Assembly (NCBI RefSeq): GCF_910583865.1
Contig: NZ_CAJTYX010000004.1
Coordinates: 1 to 64,000, forward strand
Length of the DNA: 64,000 nt
Source: an uncultured Muribaculum sp.
Lineage (GTDB): Bacteria > Bacteroidota > Bacteroidia > Bacteroidales > Muribaculaceae
Direction: 5' to 3'
The notes under the pieces were generated by a model. That model had not been told where the DNA came from. It did no database searches and saw only the letters and a program-made list of their open reading frames with translations. Both the position numbers and the translations under genes were made by a program. This document shows positions 27,904 through 37,721 of the stretch, one piece after another (within the stretch, counting starts at the first letter, position 1; the number at the start of each line of letters is the position of its first letter).

Positions 27904-30087
27904 ATGAAAAGATATATTTCATATACGATGTCGGCAATGGTCGGGGCTGCTTTGTCTGCCGCCCTGGTTTCCTGCGAGGATACTTTGGACGCCGACAAAT
28001 ATTTCGACGAACGGGAGACGATAGAGACCGTCTTTACCGATGTCAACGAGACCAACGGATGGTTGGCCGAGGCATATTCCTATCTCAAGCATGAGCTGGC
28101 AGATGTCATGACCAAAGAGTGGAACGGAGTGGGATTCCACGTGTTTGCCGATGATATCTACTTCGGCGACCGTGACCCGAAGTACGACAACATGTATCCC
28201 TACATGCAGTCATACAACTGTTTCAAGCAGGGCGATTACGATGAAAACTTCGGCAGCGATGCGTGGACCAACGCCTACAAGGGTATATACCAGGCGTCGG
28301 TATTCATCCACAATGTCGATCGTAATTATAAGATTAAGGAAGTTGACCGTATAGACATGAAAGGACAGGCACGCTTCGTGAGGGCTTACTATTATTGGCT
28401 TCTTCTGCGCCGCTACGGTCCGGTGCCTATCCTTCCTGACGAGGGTGCTGACTATTCACTTGATTACAAAGAACTGTCATTCCCCAGAAGCACCTACGAG
28501 CAGTGTGCCGAATATATTGCTTCGGAAATGGTCAAGGCTGCCAACGAACTTCAGTCATGGAGTCGTTTTACGGGTAATACAAGTGCCGAGAATATAACTC
28601 GTCCGACCCGAGGCGCTGCATTGGCTACCCGTGCTCTCGCATACCTGTATGCCGCAAGCCCTCTTGCCAACGGTCAGCTTGCCAACGGTCAGCATCCCGG
28701 CGGCGTGACCGACGGTTTTGCCCGTTCGTTCGTAAACAAGGATGGCACCCCGCTTCTTGGACTTACCTACGATGAGTCGAAATGGGCGCGTGCCGCCGCT
28801 GCATGCCGCGACGTAATGGAGTGCGAGGCTCACTATGAACTGTATCATTCCGGTGTTTATGTGACCGACAATAAGGAGGCCGGTTATCCCAAGACCATCA
28901 AGCCATTTGATGATGGTGACTTCTCTACCAAGGGTTGGCCCGAGGGATATGCCGATATAGACCCTTATATCTCATATCGCGACCTTTTTAACGGCGCTGT
29001 CGGCCTCGATAATACTGAGATTATTTTCTCTCGTGGATACAATGCCAACTCTCCCCATGCAAGTATGAACGGTTTTGTAACTCATGCTTTGCCAATCACC
29101 CTCAACGGGTTCAACTGCCACGGTCTTACCCAGAAGATGGTCGATGCATATTATCTGAACGACGGCCGTGACTGTCAGGGTAAAGACAGCGAGATGAACG
29201 GTACGGGTGAGGCACGCCGTCAGGGATGGACTTCGAGCCGAGGTGAGAATGCCTACACCAAATATCCCCCTCTCGGCAATGGCGTATCTATGCAGTACGC
29301 GGAACGTGAGCCGCGTTTCTACGCATGTGTTGCGTTCAACGGTTCTTGCTGGTGGAATCCGGATCCTAATTCAAAGTCCACCAAACTGCCGCAGATATTC
29401 TATTGGCGTGGTACCACCAGCTCTTCTTCAGATTCGGATTCAGATAAGGGTACTCAAAACAACGGTTATACCAATACCGCATATCATCTCCGCACCGGTA
29501 TAGGCTGCAAAAAATATGTCAATCCTTCCGATTACCGTGCGAAGAATGACGGTGAGGACTATGGTAATATCGTTCCCAAATGGGAGCCGGCTATCCGTTA
29601 TGCCGATATCTTGTTGATGTATGCCGAGGCTATCAATGAGCTTTCGCCGGGTGCCAAATATACAATTGCTTCATGGGACGGATCTAAGACCTATAATGTA
29701 ACGCGCGACGTGCAGGAGATCAAGCGTGGTATCCGCCCCGTACGTATCCGTGCAGGAGTGCCCGACTACTCTCCGGCCGAGTATGCCGACCAGGACGTTC
29801 TACGAGCCAAAATCAAGCGTGAGCGTATGATCGAGCTTCTTGCCGAAGGGAAACGTTATTACGACCTGCGCCGCTGGATGGATGCTCCTATCGAGGAATC
29901 AAAGCCTATATATGGCTGCAATGTGCTGATGACAAGCAAGCAGAAGGATGATTTCCAGCGTATCGTCCCCGTTTATGATCTGCCCACCGTGTTTAGCGAC
30001 AAGATGTATTTCTGGCCGATCTCTTTCGAAGAGCTTAAGCGTAACAGGAATCTTGTGCAGAATCCGGGCTGGAAATATTACAATTAA
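27904..30087 (+). CDS. SusD/RagB-type outer-membrane lipoprotein
   Basis: A 727-residue SusD-like lipoprotein that caps the SusC transporter and binds the glycan at the surface. The lipobox is ALVSC followed by acidic residues. Family features include the N-terminal TPR-like helices (GQARFVRAYYYWLLLRRYGPVPI), the C-terminal RERMIELLAEGKRYYDLRRW and the late SFEELKRNRNLVQNPGW. It is somewhat longer than a typical SusD, partly through a Ser/Asp-rich stretch (TTSSSSDSDSDKG) and inserted loops. A five-residue repeat LANGQ occurs twice in a row near residue 260. The next gene begins 20 bp downstream. Confidence 0.95.
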   Translation: MKRYISYTMSAMVGAALSAALVSCEDTLDADKYFDERETIETVFTDVNETNGWLAEAYSYLKHELADVMTKEWNGVGFHVFADDIYFGDRDPKYDNMYPYMQSYNCFKQGDYDENFGSDAWTNAYKGIYQASVFIHNVDRNYKIKEVDRIDMKGQARFVRAYYYWLLLRRYGPVPILPDEGADYSLDYKELSFPRSTYEQCAEYIASEMVKAANELQSWSRFTGNTSAENITRPTRGAALATRALAYLYAASPLANGQLANGQHPGGVTDGFARSFVNKDGTPLLGLTYDESKWARAAAACRDVMECEAHYELYHSGVYVTDNKEAGYPKTIKPFDDGDFSTKGWPEGYADIDPYISYRDLFNGAVGLDNTEIIFSRGYNANSPHASMNGFVTHALPITLNGFNCHGLTQKMVDAYYLNDGRDCQGKDSEMNGTGEARRQGWTSSRGENAYTKYPPLGNGVSMQYAEREPRFYACVAFNGSCWWNPDPNSKSTKLPQIFYWRGTTSSSSDSDSDKGTQNNGYTNTAYHLRTGIGCKKYVNPSDYRAKNDGEDYGNIVPKWEPAIRYADILLMYAEAINELSPGAKYTIASWDGSKTYNVTRDVQEIKRGIRPVRIRAGVPDYSPAEYADQDVLRAKIKRERMIELLAEGKRYYDLRRWMDAPIEESKPIYGCNVLMTSKQKDDFQRIVPVYDLPTVFSDKMYFWPISFEELKRNRNLVQNPGWKYYN

Positions 30088-30107
30088 ACCGATTTAGATT
30101 TAAAATC

Positions 30108-31172
30108 ATGATCAAGATAAATAAATTAGTATCTTCCGTGCTTCTTGTGGCGGCTGCCGTGTCGATGGTTTCCTGCAACAACGACTGGGAAGATGAGCAA
30201 TATGCCAACTATATCGGTTTCAAGGCTCCTCTTGATACCGAGGGCAGCAGTGTAGGTGTCACTACAGTGTACATACCCTATACCCGCTTGGATGCCGATG
30301 GAAATCCGAAGTACGGTCAGGAGGGACTCTCGAGCTATCAGCTCCCGATCCTCGTGAGCGGATCTTCGTCAAATCCCTCCGATGTCAACGTGCATGTGGC
30401 AAAGTCCGATACTTTGCGTACCCTCAATGAGGCGCGTTTCAGCATCAACCGTCAGGAGTTGTGGTATATCGATATGTCGGATTACGCCACATATCCCGAG
30501 ACTGTATTCATTCCCAAGGGTGAGAATATGGGTCTGCTCGATATCCGCTTTAACTTTGCCGGTATCGACCTTTCTGACCGCTATCTGCTCCCGCTTACCG
30601 TGGTCGAAAAGCCCGAATACGGGTATCTCCGCAATCCGCGTCTGAACTTTGCTACGGCTATGCTCCGCGTGCTCCCCTATACCGATTACACCGGTATATA
30701 TGAGGCCGGCAATTATAAATTCTATCTCGTGTCTGACGGAGTTGTCGATACAGAACCGGGTGCGATGAAAAACGTCCAGCTTTATGTGGTCGACGAGAAT
30801 ACCGCGTTCTTCTATGCCGGTGCATTCGACGAGAGCAGTCTCAAACGCAAGTTCTTCAAGGTCTTTGCTCATTTCGAGCCGTATAATGCCGATGACACTC
30901 ATCGCGGTACGGTGACATTCACCTGCCCTAACGAGGACATGAATTTCTCCGTCAATCCTGAGAAAACGGCTACCTATACCATTCTTGAGCAGCCTGACGA
31001 TGTGCAGAACTATATCCTCCACCGTACGATTATCATCAATGATATCGATTATACATTTACCGATTATATTTCGGCTCAAGGCTCGGATATCGTTTACAAT
31101 GTGAGAGGCACATTGACCATGCAGCGCGATCTCAATACTCAGATGCCGGAAGAGGACCAGGTAATTTTCTAA
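30108..31172 (+). CDS. DUF4973/DUF1735-like lipoprotein of the SusCD operon
   Basis: A 354-residue lipoprotein (VSMVSCNNDWEDEQY). The N-terminal region (YANYIGFKAPL, VTTVYIPYTR, YQLPILVSGS) and the following strand-rich parts resemble DUF4973/DUF1735 proteins, which occur beside SusCD pairs and in adhesin-like surface proteins. The middle region (PYTDYTGIYEAGNYKFYLV) looks like a second beta-domain. It is the last gene before a strong terminator. It is probably an auxiliary surface glycan-binding protein, as SusE and SusF are in the starch system; the domain call is by resemblance only. Confidence 0.7.
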   Translation: MIKINKLVSSVLLVAAAVSMVSCNNDWEDEQYANYIGFKAPLDTEGSSVGVTTVYIPYTRLDADGNPKYGQEGLSSYQLPILVSGSSSNPSDVNVHVAKSDTLRTLNEARFSINRQELWYIDMSDYATYPETVFIPKGENMGLLDIRFNFAGIDLSDRYLLPLTVVEKPEYGYLRNPRLNFATAMLRVLPYTDYTGIYEAGNYKFYLVSDGVVDTEPGAMKNVQLYVVDENTAFFYAGAFDESSLKRKFFKVFAHFEPYNADDTHRGTVTFTCPNEDMNFSVNPEKTATYTILEQPDDVQNYILHRTIIINDIDYTFTDYISAQGSDIVYNVRGTLTMQRDLNTQMPEEDQVIF

Positions 31173-31199
31173 TCATTAAGTCTATAGTCTGATAAATAG

Positions 31200-31247
31200 C
31201 CCGTGTCTGTACGAGGTATTCCATATATCGCGTCAGACACGGGTTTT
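31200..31247 (+). terminator. Terminator of the SusCD operon
   Basis: Perfect arms CCCGTGTCTG (31200-31209) and CAGACACGGG (31234-31243) are followed directly by TTTT, 27 bp past the DUF4973-like gene. Confidence 0.85.
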
Positions 31248-31253
31248 ACTCTA

Positions 31254-31277
31254 AGAGGTTGTTTTTAGATAACCTCT
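31254..31277. repeat. AGAGGT...ACCTCT hairpin element, copy 3
   Basis: The arms AGAGGTTGTTT and GATAACCTCT flank TTA. It lies right after the SusCD terminator and 18 bp before the GH76 start codon. Confidence 0.6.
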
Positions 31278-31295
31278 AAACATAACATACCGCTT

Positions 31296-32855
31296 ATGAA
31301 AATATTGGATTTGGTTACAATCGTTTCGGCAATGCTGTTGGCTCCTTTTGCCGCTTCGGCGCAGAGTGACGAAGAAATCGGTTTGAGAAACATCGACAGG
31401 GCAATTGCAATTGCCGATGCCACATGGAGCAAGAATATGAAAGGCTCTGACACGAATCTTTATATGGCAGATGTTTATGACACTGTCGACGGATCTGTGT
31501 CGGGACCGTCCGATGTATGGCCGTTGACTGCCGCTATCGAGGCTCATTGCTCCATACTTGAGGCTATCGAGGCAGCCCGTAAGGTTGTCCCCGGTGTGTA
31601 TGAGGAGGAGTCCGGCATTTACAGCCATCGCCTTGAGTTGCTCATTGACAATCTTGAATATTACAGGGGCACATATCGCCTGCAATCCTATGCAAGCAAC
31701 CGCGAGTGGAGTCCTTATGCCGTGCCGCGTGCTTCGAAGCGTGGCGCGGCCAATGTGACCGGCATTCTAAATGTCTATGATGACCAAATGTGGCTGTCGC
31801 GTGAGCTGATACGTGCCTATCGTCTGACCGGCAAGAAGGAATATCTTGAACTTGCGACATATCTTGCCGATTACGTGATCGACGGATGGGACTGCTGGCG
31901 TGATGCCGACGGTAATGAGTATGGCGGTATAACCTGGGGCCCCGGTTACAATTCAAAGCATTCCTGTAGCAACGGTCCTATCATCCAACCCCTTGTGTGG
32001 CTTGCCGAGATATATGCCGGCACAGGTGAGGAGATGGTGTACTATTATCGTGACGTTAATAATAATGCGAAAAAGGAGATGAGAGATCGCTCGGAGTTGT
32101 ATCTTGAGTTTGCAAAGAAGGTCTATGATTGGCAGAAGGCAAAACTCGGCGACGGCACCGGTGTGTATTGGGACATGATGGGTGCGGTCAAAGGGGAGAT
32201 TGAAGTGTATCGCGGCTACCGTCAGCATGTCGATTGCCATGGCCCCGGCGGTACATTCTACAGCTACAACACCGGTACTATGCTCGGCGGGGGCGCGTCG
32301 CTGTTCAAGGCCACGGGCGACGCGGGTGTGAAAGCGGATGTCGAAAAGACCTCCAAGGTGGCGCTGAGCAAATTTGCCCGGTATGTCAGAAAGCATGGGG
32401 TATATGAATTCTCGACCGATAAGGATGCGCTCAACGGCTTCAACACTTGGTTTAACAATGTGCTGATGCGCGCATATGTTGATGCCGAATCTGTGATTGA
32501 AAACAGCAGCGCTCTCAACACGTTCAAGGCTTTCCAGTATAATCTTGACTATGCATTTGACAATCACAACCGTGGCGACATGCTCCCTATACACCTGCTT
32601 GACGGCTGGGGTGACGAGACTAAGACAAAAGGCTTCCATCAGTTTACATTCGTGTCGCAGTATGCCCTCCTTGGCCGTAGGCTTTTCGAGCGGTCAATGT
32701 CCGGCATCGACTCCGTGGCGGCTGATAAGGCAGATTCCGATGATAAGGTCTATACCGTCGAAGGAATATACAAAGGGCGTTACGATGATATGAAGGATTC
32801 GCTTCCGTGTGGAATATACGTAGTGGGAAATCGGAAGATATTTGTTGACAAGTGA
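31296..32855 (+). CDS. GH76 family alpha-1,6-mannanase-like protein with C-terminal tail
   Basis: A 519-residue exported protein with signal peptide MKILDLVTIVSAMLLAPFAASA. It has the GH76 (alpha/alpha)6 barrel with paired catalytic aspartates at Asp162-Asp163 (NVYDDQMW), plus WGPGYNSKHSCSNGP and YSYNTGTMLGGGA, the usual GH76 signature loops. The last 40 residues (YTVEGIY ... CGIYVVGNRK) are a degenerate copy of the tail on other secreted proteins here. GH76 enzymes are endo-alpha-1,6-mannanases acting on fungal mannan or actinobacterial lipomannan backbones. It begins a run of four enzyme genes (GH76, metallophosphoesterase, GH31, PI-PLC). It is clearly different from the other GH76 at 16990 and has no ricin domain. 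Confidence 0.88.
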   Translation: MKILDLVTIVSAMLLAPFAASAQSDEEIGLRNIDRAIAIADATWSKNMKGSDTNLYMADVYDTVDGSVSGPSDVWPLTAAIEAHCSILEAIEAARKVVPGVYEEESGIYSHRLELLIDNLEYYRGTYRLQSYASNREWSPYAVPRASKRGAANVTGILNVYDDQMWLSRELIRAYRLTGKKEYLELATYLADYVIDGWDCWRDADGNEYGGITWGPGYNSKHSCSNGPIIQPLVWLAEIYAGTGEEMVYYYRDVNNNAKKEMRDRSELYLEFAKKVYDWQKAKLGDGTGVYWDMMGAVKGEIEVYRGYRQHVDCHGPGGTFYSYNTGTMLGGGASLFKATGDAGVKADVEKTSKVALSKFARYVRKHGVYEFSTDKDALNGFNTWFNNVLMRAYVDAESVIENSSALNTFKAFQYNLDYAFDNHNRGDMLPIHLLDGWGDETKTKGFHQFTFVSQYALLGRRLFERSMSGIDSVAADKADSDDKVYTVEGIYKGRYDDMKDSLPCGIYVVGNRKIFVDK

Positions 32856-32887
32856 TTTTATGTAACCTGATTGATTCAAAAAGTAAG

Positions 32888-33967
32888 ATGATGTTGAAAC
32901 ATACAGCCATTTCCGTAATGATATATTCATGTCTGGCGATTACAGCCGTCGGACAGCATCGCGCCGACCGGCAGTCGCTTGAGGATCCCGGATCGTTTTC
33001 GATGATACTCCTCGGTGATCCGCAAGGATATATCAAGTATGATATAAACCAGCCGCTCTTTGAATTGCAGACTGCATGGATTGCCGACAATATCGACAAT
33101 CTCAACATCAAGGCAGTGCTCTGTACCGGCGATCTTGTAGAGCAGAACGATAATATCGTGATGAACCGCAACATGCTCAACCAGACCTCGCGCGAGATGT
33201 GGGAAAACGTGTCACGGTCATTCGCTCGTCTTGACGGAAAAGTACCTTATATTATCTCGTGCGGCAATCATGACTATGGTTATCGTAGTTCCGAAAACGG
33301 AAAGACCCGCTTCCCGGAGTATTTCCCTGTCGAACGCAACAAGAAATGGTATGACTGCATCGTGGCGGCATACCCAAACCGCGAGGGGAATGAGTCGCTC
33401 GAAAATTCTGCATACGTGTTTGAGAGCCCGGAGTGGGGGAGGCTTCTGGTGGTATGCAACGAATTTGCTCCGCGCGATGAGGTGCTTGAATGGACCCGTT
33501 CGCTGATTGACCGCGACGAGTATCGCGACGCGAGAGTGATTTACATTACCCATTCGCTGCTCAATGAGCGTGATGCGGCGCGCACCGACAATGAAGGTTA
33601 TCTCATCTCGCCACACAACTGGGGCCAGCAGGTGTGGGACAAGCTGATATATCCGTCGAGAAATATCGTGCTTGCCTTGTCAGGCCACGAGGGTGAGGTC
33701 GGTGACTTTGAAAACTCTATCGCCTATCGTGTGGATGAAAACAGTACGAAGCGCAAGGTGCATCAGATGATGTTCAATGTCCAGACGCTCGGTGGCGGAT
33801 GGGAAGGCAACGGTGGTGACGGGTGGCTTCGTATTCTGGAATTCCTCCCCGACGGGAAAAACGTCTCGGTAAAGACCTATTCACCCCTGTTCGGTATCTC
33901 TCCTGCCACGAAGCATCTTGCCCACCGGAGCGCCCCATACGACCGATTCAAGATGACTTTGGAATAA
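32888..33967 (+). CDS. Secreted calcineurin-like metallophosphoesterase
   Basis: A 359-residue exported phosphoesterase; the ATG at 32888 (or 32891) gives the signal peptide MMLKHTAISVMIYSCLAITAVG. All metal-binding blocks of the calcineurin-like fold are present: LLGDPQ, LCTGDLVEQND, SCGNHD, ITHSLL and LSGHEGE. These enzymes use two metal ions to hydrolyse phosphomonoesters or diesters. It starts 32 bp behind GH76 and is followed by GH31 and PI-PLC. A role in removing phosphate from a phosphorylated glycan or inositol phosphate is plausible but inferred. Confidence 0.85.
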   Translation: MMLKHTAISVMIYSCLAITAVGQHRADRQSLEDPGSFSMILLGDPQGYIKYDINQPLFELQTAWIADNIDNLNIKAVLCTGDLVEQNDNIVMNRNMLNQTSREMWENVSRSFARLDGKVPYIISCGNHDYGYRSSENGKTRFPEYFPVERNKKWYDCIVAAYPNREGNESLENSAYVFESPEWGRLLVVCNEFAPRDEVLEWTRSLIDRDEYRDARVIYITHSLLNERDAARTDNEGYLISPHNWGQQVWDKLIYPSRNIVLALSGHEGEVGDFENSIAYRVDENSTKRKVHQMMFNVQTLGGGWEGNGGDGWLRILEFLPDGKNVSVKTYSPLFGISPATKHLAHRSAPYDRFKMTLE

Positions 33968-34034
33968 TCGTTCTCCTAAGACTTATCAATATGTTGTTTC
34001 TAAACACCCTATAGGCATTTAAGTAACTTCTGTT

Positions 34035-36350
34035 ATGAGACACCCTCTTGGTCTTTCGGTTGCATTGGCAACCTCTGTAGCTTTGCAGGCTGCCGTTGCG
34101 ACAGGCAATCCGGTCGCTGATGCTGCCGCAATGGTAAAATGCGGCAACGCAAGGTTTACGGTGCTCACCCCCGAGATGATAAGGATTGAATACAGCGACC
34201 GTGGCAGTTTCGAAGATCGAGCCACATTCGCGATAGTGAACCGCTGTCTCGATGTGCCCCGTTATAAGGTGCGTGAAGATGCCGGTTTTCTGTATATCGA
34301 CACCGATAAGCTTTCGCTAAGATATCGTAAAGACACCGACCCGCGTGTTTCGCCCGACAATCTCGGCATCTCCATGGCACTGAACGGGGATTCTGTCAGA
34401 TGGAATGTCGGCATGAGCGATCCGCTCAACCTTAAGGGCACTTGCCGCACACTTGACGGCAGTAATGGCGACAACAAGCGTCATGAGATGGAGGACGGCA
34501 TAATTTCGCGATCGGGATGGGCGGTTATTGACGACTCATGGAGCGCGGTGCGTCCCGACGGGAGCCGGTCGTTTGCATTGGTGCCTGGCAGTTCGTTAGG
34601 TTTCGACTGGCACGCCCGGCGTGCCGATGACGATGCCTTGGATCTCTATTTTCTCGGTTATGGACACGATTATAAGAAAGCTCTGCATGATTTTACTAAA
34701 GTGGCGGGTAAGATTCCTATGCCTCCGGCATATGCTTTCGGATATTGGTACAGTAAGTATGACGCATACACATCCGACGATTTTCGCCTGATCATGAGCG
34801 ATTTGAAAGCCAACAATATTCCTGCCGATGTGATGATCCTTGATATGGACTGGCATTGGAACGGTGATGATAATGCCGGATCGAAAGGGATCGGCGGATG
34901 GACCGGTTGGTCGTGGAACACATCTCTTATCCCTGATCCTGAGAATCTTCTGGAAGATATCCATGACTGCAATTTCCGTATAGGCTTGAATCTTCATCCT
35001 TGTGACGGTGTCAACAGTTTTGAGTCTCCGGAATATTTCAAGGGTATGGCGCGGGACCTTGGCGGAAAATATATGAATATATCCGAGCGCGACAGCACCA
35101 TTGAGTGGGCGATTGATTATACTGATTTCACTTCTTCATTTTTCGGGAACATAATCCGCTCTCATGAAAAAGAGGGTGTCGATTTCTGGTGGCTTGACTG
35201 GCAGCAGCATCTCACAAGCGATTATACCGAATCGCTTGGTGAGACATTCTGGTGTAATCATGTTTTCTTCAACGAGATGGCCGCAAACCGTCCCGACCGC
35301 CGTCCTATGATATTTCATCGCTGGGGCGGTCTTGGCAGCCACAGGTACCAGATCGGCTTCTCCGGGGATGCATGCATTAATTTTGCCACTCTCGCGTTTC
35401 AGCCCTACTTTACTGTTACCGCATCCAATGTCGGATACGGATATTGGGGGCATGACCTGGGCGGCCATCAATATGGAGGATATGAACTTAATGATCCGGA
35501 ATTGGTGCTCCGGTGGTTGCAGTTCGGCGTATTCACTCCGATATTTCGTACACATGCCACCAAAGATCCGCGCATTGAACGGCGCATATGGAAATACTCC
35601 AATTTCGATGATATACTCGAGACGGTGAGGTTGCGTTATTCTCTCTTCCCTTACATATATACTATGGCGCGCAAGGCATATGACACGGGTGTCTCGATAT
35701 GCCGTCCGTTGTATTATGATTATCCTGAGACTGAAGAGGCATACAAGTATTGTGAGGATGAATATTTTTTCGGCGATGACATCCTCGTGGCTCCTGTCAC
35801 AGAGGCGGCTGTTGATGGTGTGAATGAGGTGTCCGTATGGTTTCCGGAGGGTAACTGGTGGAGTGTCTCGACCAATGAGATTGTCACCGGTCCGTGTGTT
35901 AAGACATTCCGCCTCGGTCTTGCTCAGATACCATATTTCTTCAAGCAGGGCTCAGTTATCCCCTACAATCCACCTACGGTGATGAATGTAATGGATCCGG
36001 TTGACAGAATGATACTTAATGTCGCCGTCGGCGCCGATGGAAACGGGTCGCTATACGAGGACAAGAAAGATAACAGCGACTATGCGTCGGCATATGCTGT
36101 TACCTCTTTTGCTTTTAAGCATGGCAAGCGGGATTATACCCTGACCATAAATCCCCGGAAAGGTGATGCCGACGGTATTCCTCGGCAGCGTGCCTATACC
36201 GTGAATTTCTATAATACCACGGCTCCGGAAAGTGTGAGGGTTAACGGGAAGCGTACTGACAATTTTACATTCGACCCGGCTTCGGGATGTACGACGGTAA
36301 ATGTTGATATCCGTTCCTGTGGGTCAAAAACAGTTATAAAAGTCAAGTAA
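34035..36350 (+). CDS. Glycoside hydrolase family 31 (alpha-glycosidase)
   Basis: A 771-residue exported GH31 enzyme. The first 23 residues act as a signal peptide. The (beta/alpha)8 barrel shows GYWYSKYDAY, the nucleophile Asp388 in FWWLDW and the acid/base Asp445 in GFSGDA, followed by YGYWGHDLGG and the FRTHATKDPR loop. C-terminal beta-domains complete the usual layout. GH31 covers alpha-glucosidases, alpha-xylosidases, alpha-galactosidases and sulfoquinovosidases, so the substrate cannot be named from this. A preceding segment (GTTGTTTCTAAACACC, near 33992) loosely resembles the AGAGGT hairpin elements. Confidence 0.92.
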   Translation: MRHPLGLSVALATSVALQAAVATGNPVADAAAMVKCGNARFTVLTPEMIRIEYSDRGSFEDRATFAIVNRCLDVPRYKVREDAGFLYIDTDKLSLRYRKDTDPRVSPDNLGISMALNGDSVRWNVGMSDPLNLKGTCRTLDGSNGDNKRHEMEDGIISRSGWAVIDDSWSAVRPDGSRSFALVPGSSLGFDWHARRADDDALDLYFLGYGHDYKKALHDFTKVAGKIPMPPAYAFGYWYSKYDAYTSDDFRLIMSDLKANNIPADVMILDMDWHWNGDDNAGSKGIGGWTGWSWNTSLIPDPENLLEDIHDCNFRIGLNLHPCDGVNSFESPEYFKGMARDLGGKYMNISERDSTIEWAIDYTDFTSSFFGNIIRSHEKEGVDFWWLDWQQHLTSDYTESLGETFWCNHVFFNEMAANRPDRRPMIFHRWGGLGSHRYQIGFSGDACINFATLAFQPYFTVTASNVGYGYWGHDLGGHQYGGYELNDPELVLRWLQFGVFTPIFRTHATKDPRIERRIWKYSNFDDILETVRLRYSLFPYIYTMARKAYDTGVSICRPLYYDYPETEEAYKYCEDEYFFGDDILVAPVTEAAVDGVNEVSVWFPEGNWWSVSTNEIVTGPCVKTFRLGLAQIPYFFKQGSVIPYNPPTVMNVMDPVDRMILNVAVGADGNGSLYEDKKDNSDYASAYAVTSFAFKHGKRDYTLTINPRKGDADGIPRQRAYTVNFYNTTAPESVRVNGKRTDNFTFDPASGCTTVNVDIRSCGSKTVIKVK

Positions 36351-36388
36351 AGTAACCGGCCCGTCGGTCGAGCCGGCATATAGATGTT

Positions 36389-37627
36389 ATGAAAAATTTG
36401 AAATCGGCGTTTGTCGCCGCTTGTATCCTTTGTGGTATGGATGCGTCAGCGCATGATGCGTCGGACGTAAACAATCCCCGCGCGTGGATGTCGCGTATCA
36501 GCGATAGTGTATATCTTCATCAGCTCTCAATCCCCGGTACGCACGATTCGGCTACCGGTAATGGTGCTGTATCTGATTTTTTGGACAGCTTCGCCCGTAC
36601 CCAAGATCTTGACCTGGCCGCTCAGTTTGACGCCGGTGTGCGTGCATTCGATCTTCGTCCCTCGGTTTCCGACGGTGTGTTGAAGATATATCATGGAATT
36701 GTCGAGACCAAACTTACATTTGACGAGGCTCTTTCCATATTATGTGACAGGCTCGATGCGTATCCTACCGAATTTGTGGTTGTGACGATGCGCCACGAGG
36801 ATGACCATGAGAGCAATGAGGAAAAGGGACAATGGGCCGGATTGATGAATGATGTGCTCGGCAAAGAGAAATATTCCGGACGCTTTGTCGATTTTGAAAA
36901 CCGTTTGACTCTCGGCGACATGAGGGGCAAAATCCTGCTTTTGTCACGCGACAGCTATGCCTCGAAACCTATCGGGGGATACATTACTGGATGGTCGCAC
37001 AGTGCGGCTTTCGAAGATCAGAAAAACGGGCGCATCCAAGGCACGAGCTCGCGCAAGCAGGCACGTCTCTATATGCAGGATTTCTATCAGACCAAAGATG
37101 CGATTGATACAAAGCTTGCTTCGATTTCTACGTTGCTTGATTTTTCAATAACAATCAACACAATCACATCCGACATATGGGTGATAAACAGCACTTCCGG
37201 ATATTCGGCGACATTTGCAAATTCCGACGCATATCGTGTCAATGCCCAGTCGACAAATATCTCTGTTGTCGATTATCTCTCAGGTCCAATCCATGCCGGT
37301 CCGACGGGTGTGGTCTATATGGATTTTGCCGGTATCGATAAATCCGGTGTCCGAGAAGTGAACGGACGGCGTCTTGTCGATGCCTTGATTGAAAACAATT
37401 TCCGCTATACAATGCGTGGAAGCACCTCAGCAATTTATAATATCCATGACTCTGCTCACTACATGGTCAAAGTCGAGAATGGTCATGTTACAGCACATGG
37501 CAGGATTGACATTTATACCATCGACGGCAGGCTCTGTGCTTCAGGTGTAGGAAGAGTATCAGTCACCCGCCCAGGCATATATATAGTACGGACTTCGTCA
37601 TCCGCCCGGAAGATAGTTGTCGAATGA
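36389..37627 (+). CDS. Secreted PI-PLC X-domain phosphodiesterase with C-terminal tail
   Basis: A 412-residue exported protein (MKNLKSAFVAACILCGMDASA). The X domain of phosphatidylinositol-specific phospholipase C is clear. The two catalytic histidines lie in IPGTHDSATG (His52) and IYHGIVE (His102), 50 residues apart as in the bacterial enzyme. FDLRPSVSDG and PTEFVVVTMRHED are also typical. The enzyme class cleaves phosphatidylinositol or GPI-type lipids by forming a cyclic inositol phosphate. The last 45 residues (IDIYTIDGRLC ... RPGIYIVR) form the shared C-terminal tail. It closes the GH76, phosphoesterase and GH31 gene run, where cleavage of a lipid-linked inositol mannan would make sense. 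That substrate is inferred. Confidence 0.88.
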   Translation: MKNLKSAFVAACILCGMDASAHDASDVNNPRAWMSRISDSVYLHQLSIPGTHDSATGNGAVSDFLDSFARTQDLDLAAQFDAGVRAFDLRPSVSDGVLKIYHGIVETKLTFDEALSILCDRLDAYPTEFVVVTMRHEDDHESNEEKGQWAGLMNDVLGKEKYSGRFVDFENRLTLGDMRGKILLLSRDSYASKPIGGYITGWSHSAAFEDQKNGRIQGTSSRKQARLYMQDFYQTKDAIDTKLASISTLLDFSITINTITSDIWVINSTSGYSATFANSDAYRVNAQSTNISVVDYLSGPIHAGPTGVVYMDFAGIDKSGVREVNGRRLVDALIENNFRYTMRGSTSAIYNIHDSAHYMVKVENGHVTAHGRIDIYTIDGRLCASGVGRVSVTRPGIYIVRTSSSARKIVVE

Positions 37628-37645
37628 ATTTTTTATGAATTAAAT

Positions 37646-37680
37646 GGCGGAGAACGGGTCTTGTATGGCCATTCTCCGCC
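37646..37680. terminator. Terminator between the PI-PLC and mutS2 genes
   Basis: The arms GGCGGAGAA (37646-37654) and TTCTCCGCC (37672-37680) lie between the two convergent genes and could serve both. T-rich sequence follows on the plus strand (GATGTTTTATG). Confidence 0.7.
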
Positions 37681-37721
37681 GATGTTTTATGCGGCAGACT
37701 CTATGCTGCGGCTGTCACAGT

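Noticed and set aside
28670..28700. Short tandem duplication LANGQ-LANGQ in SusD as a contingency repeat
   Set aside because: Only two units of 15 bp in frame; too short to suggest phase variation.
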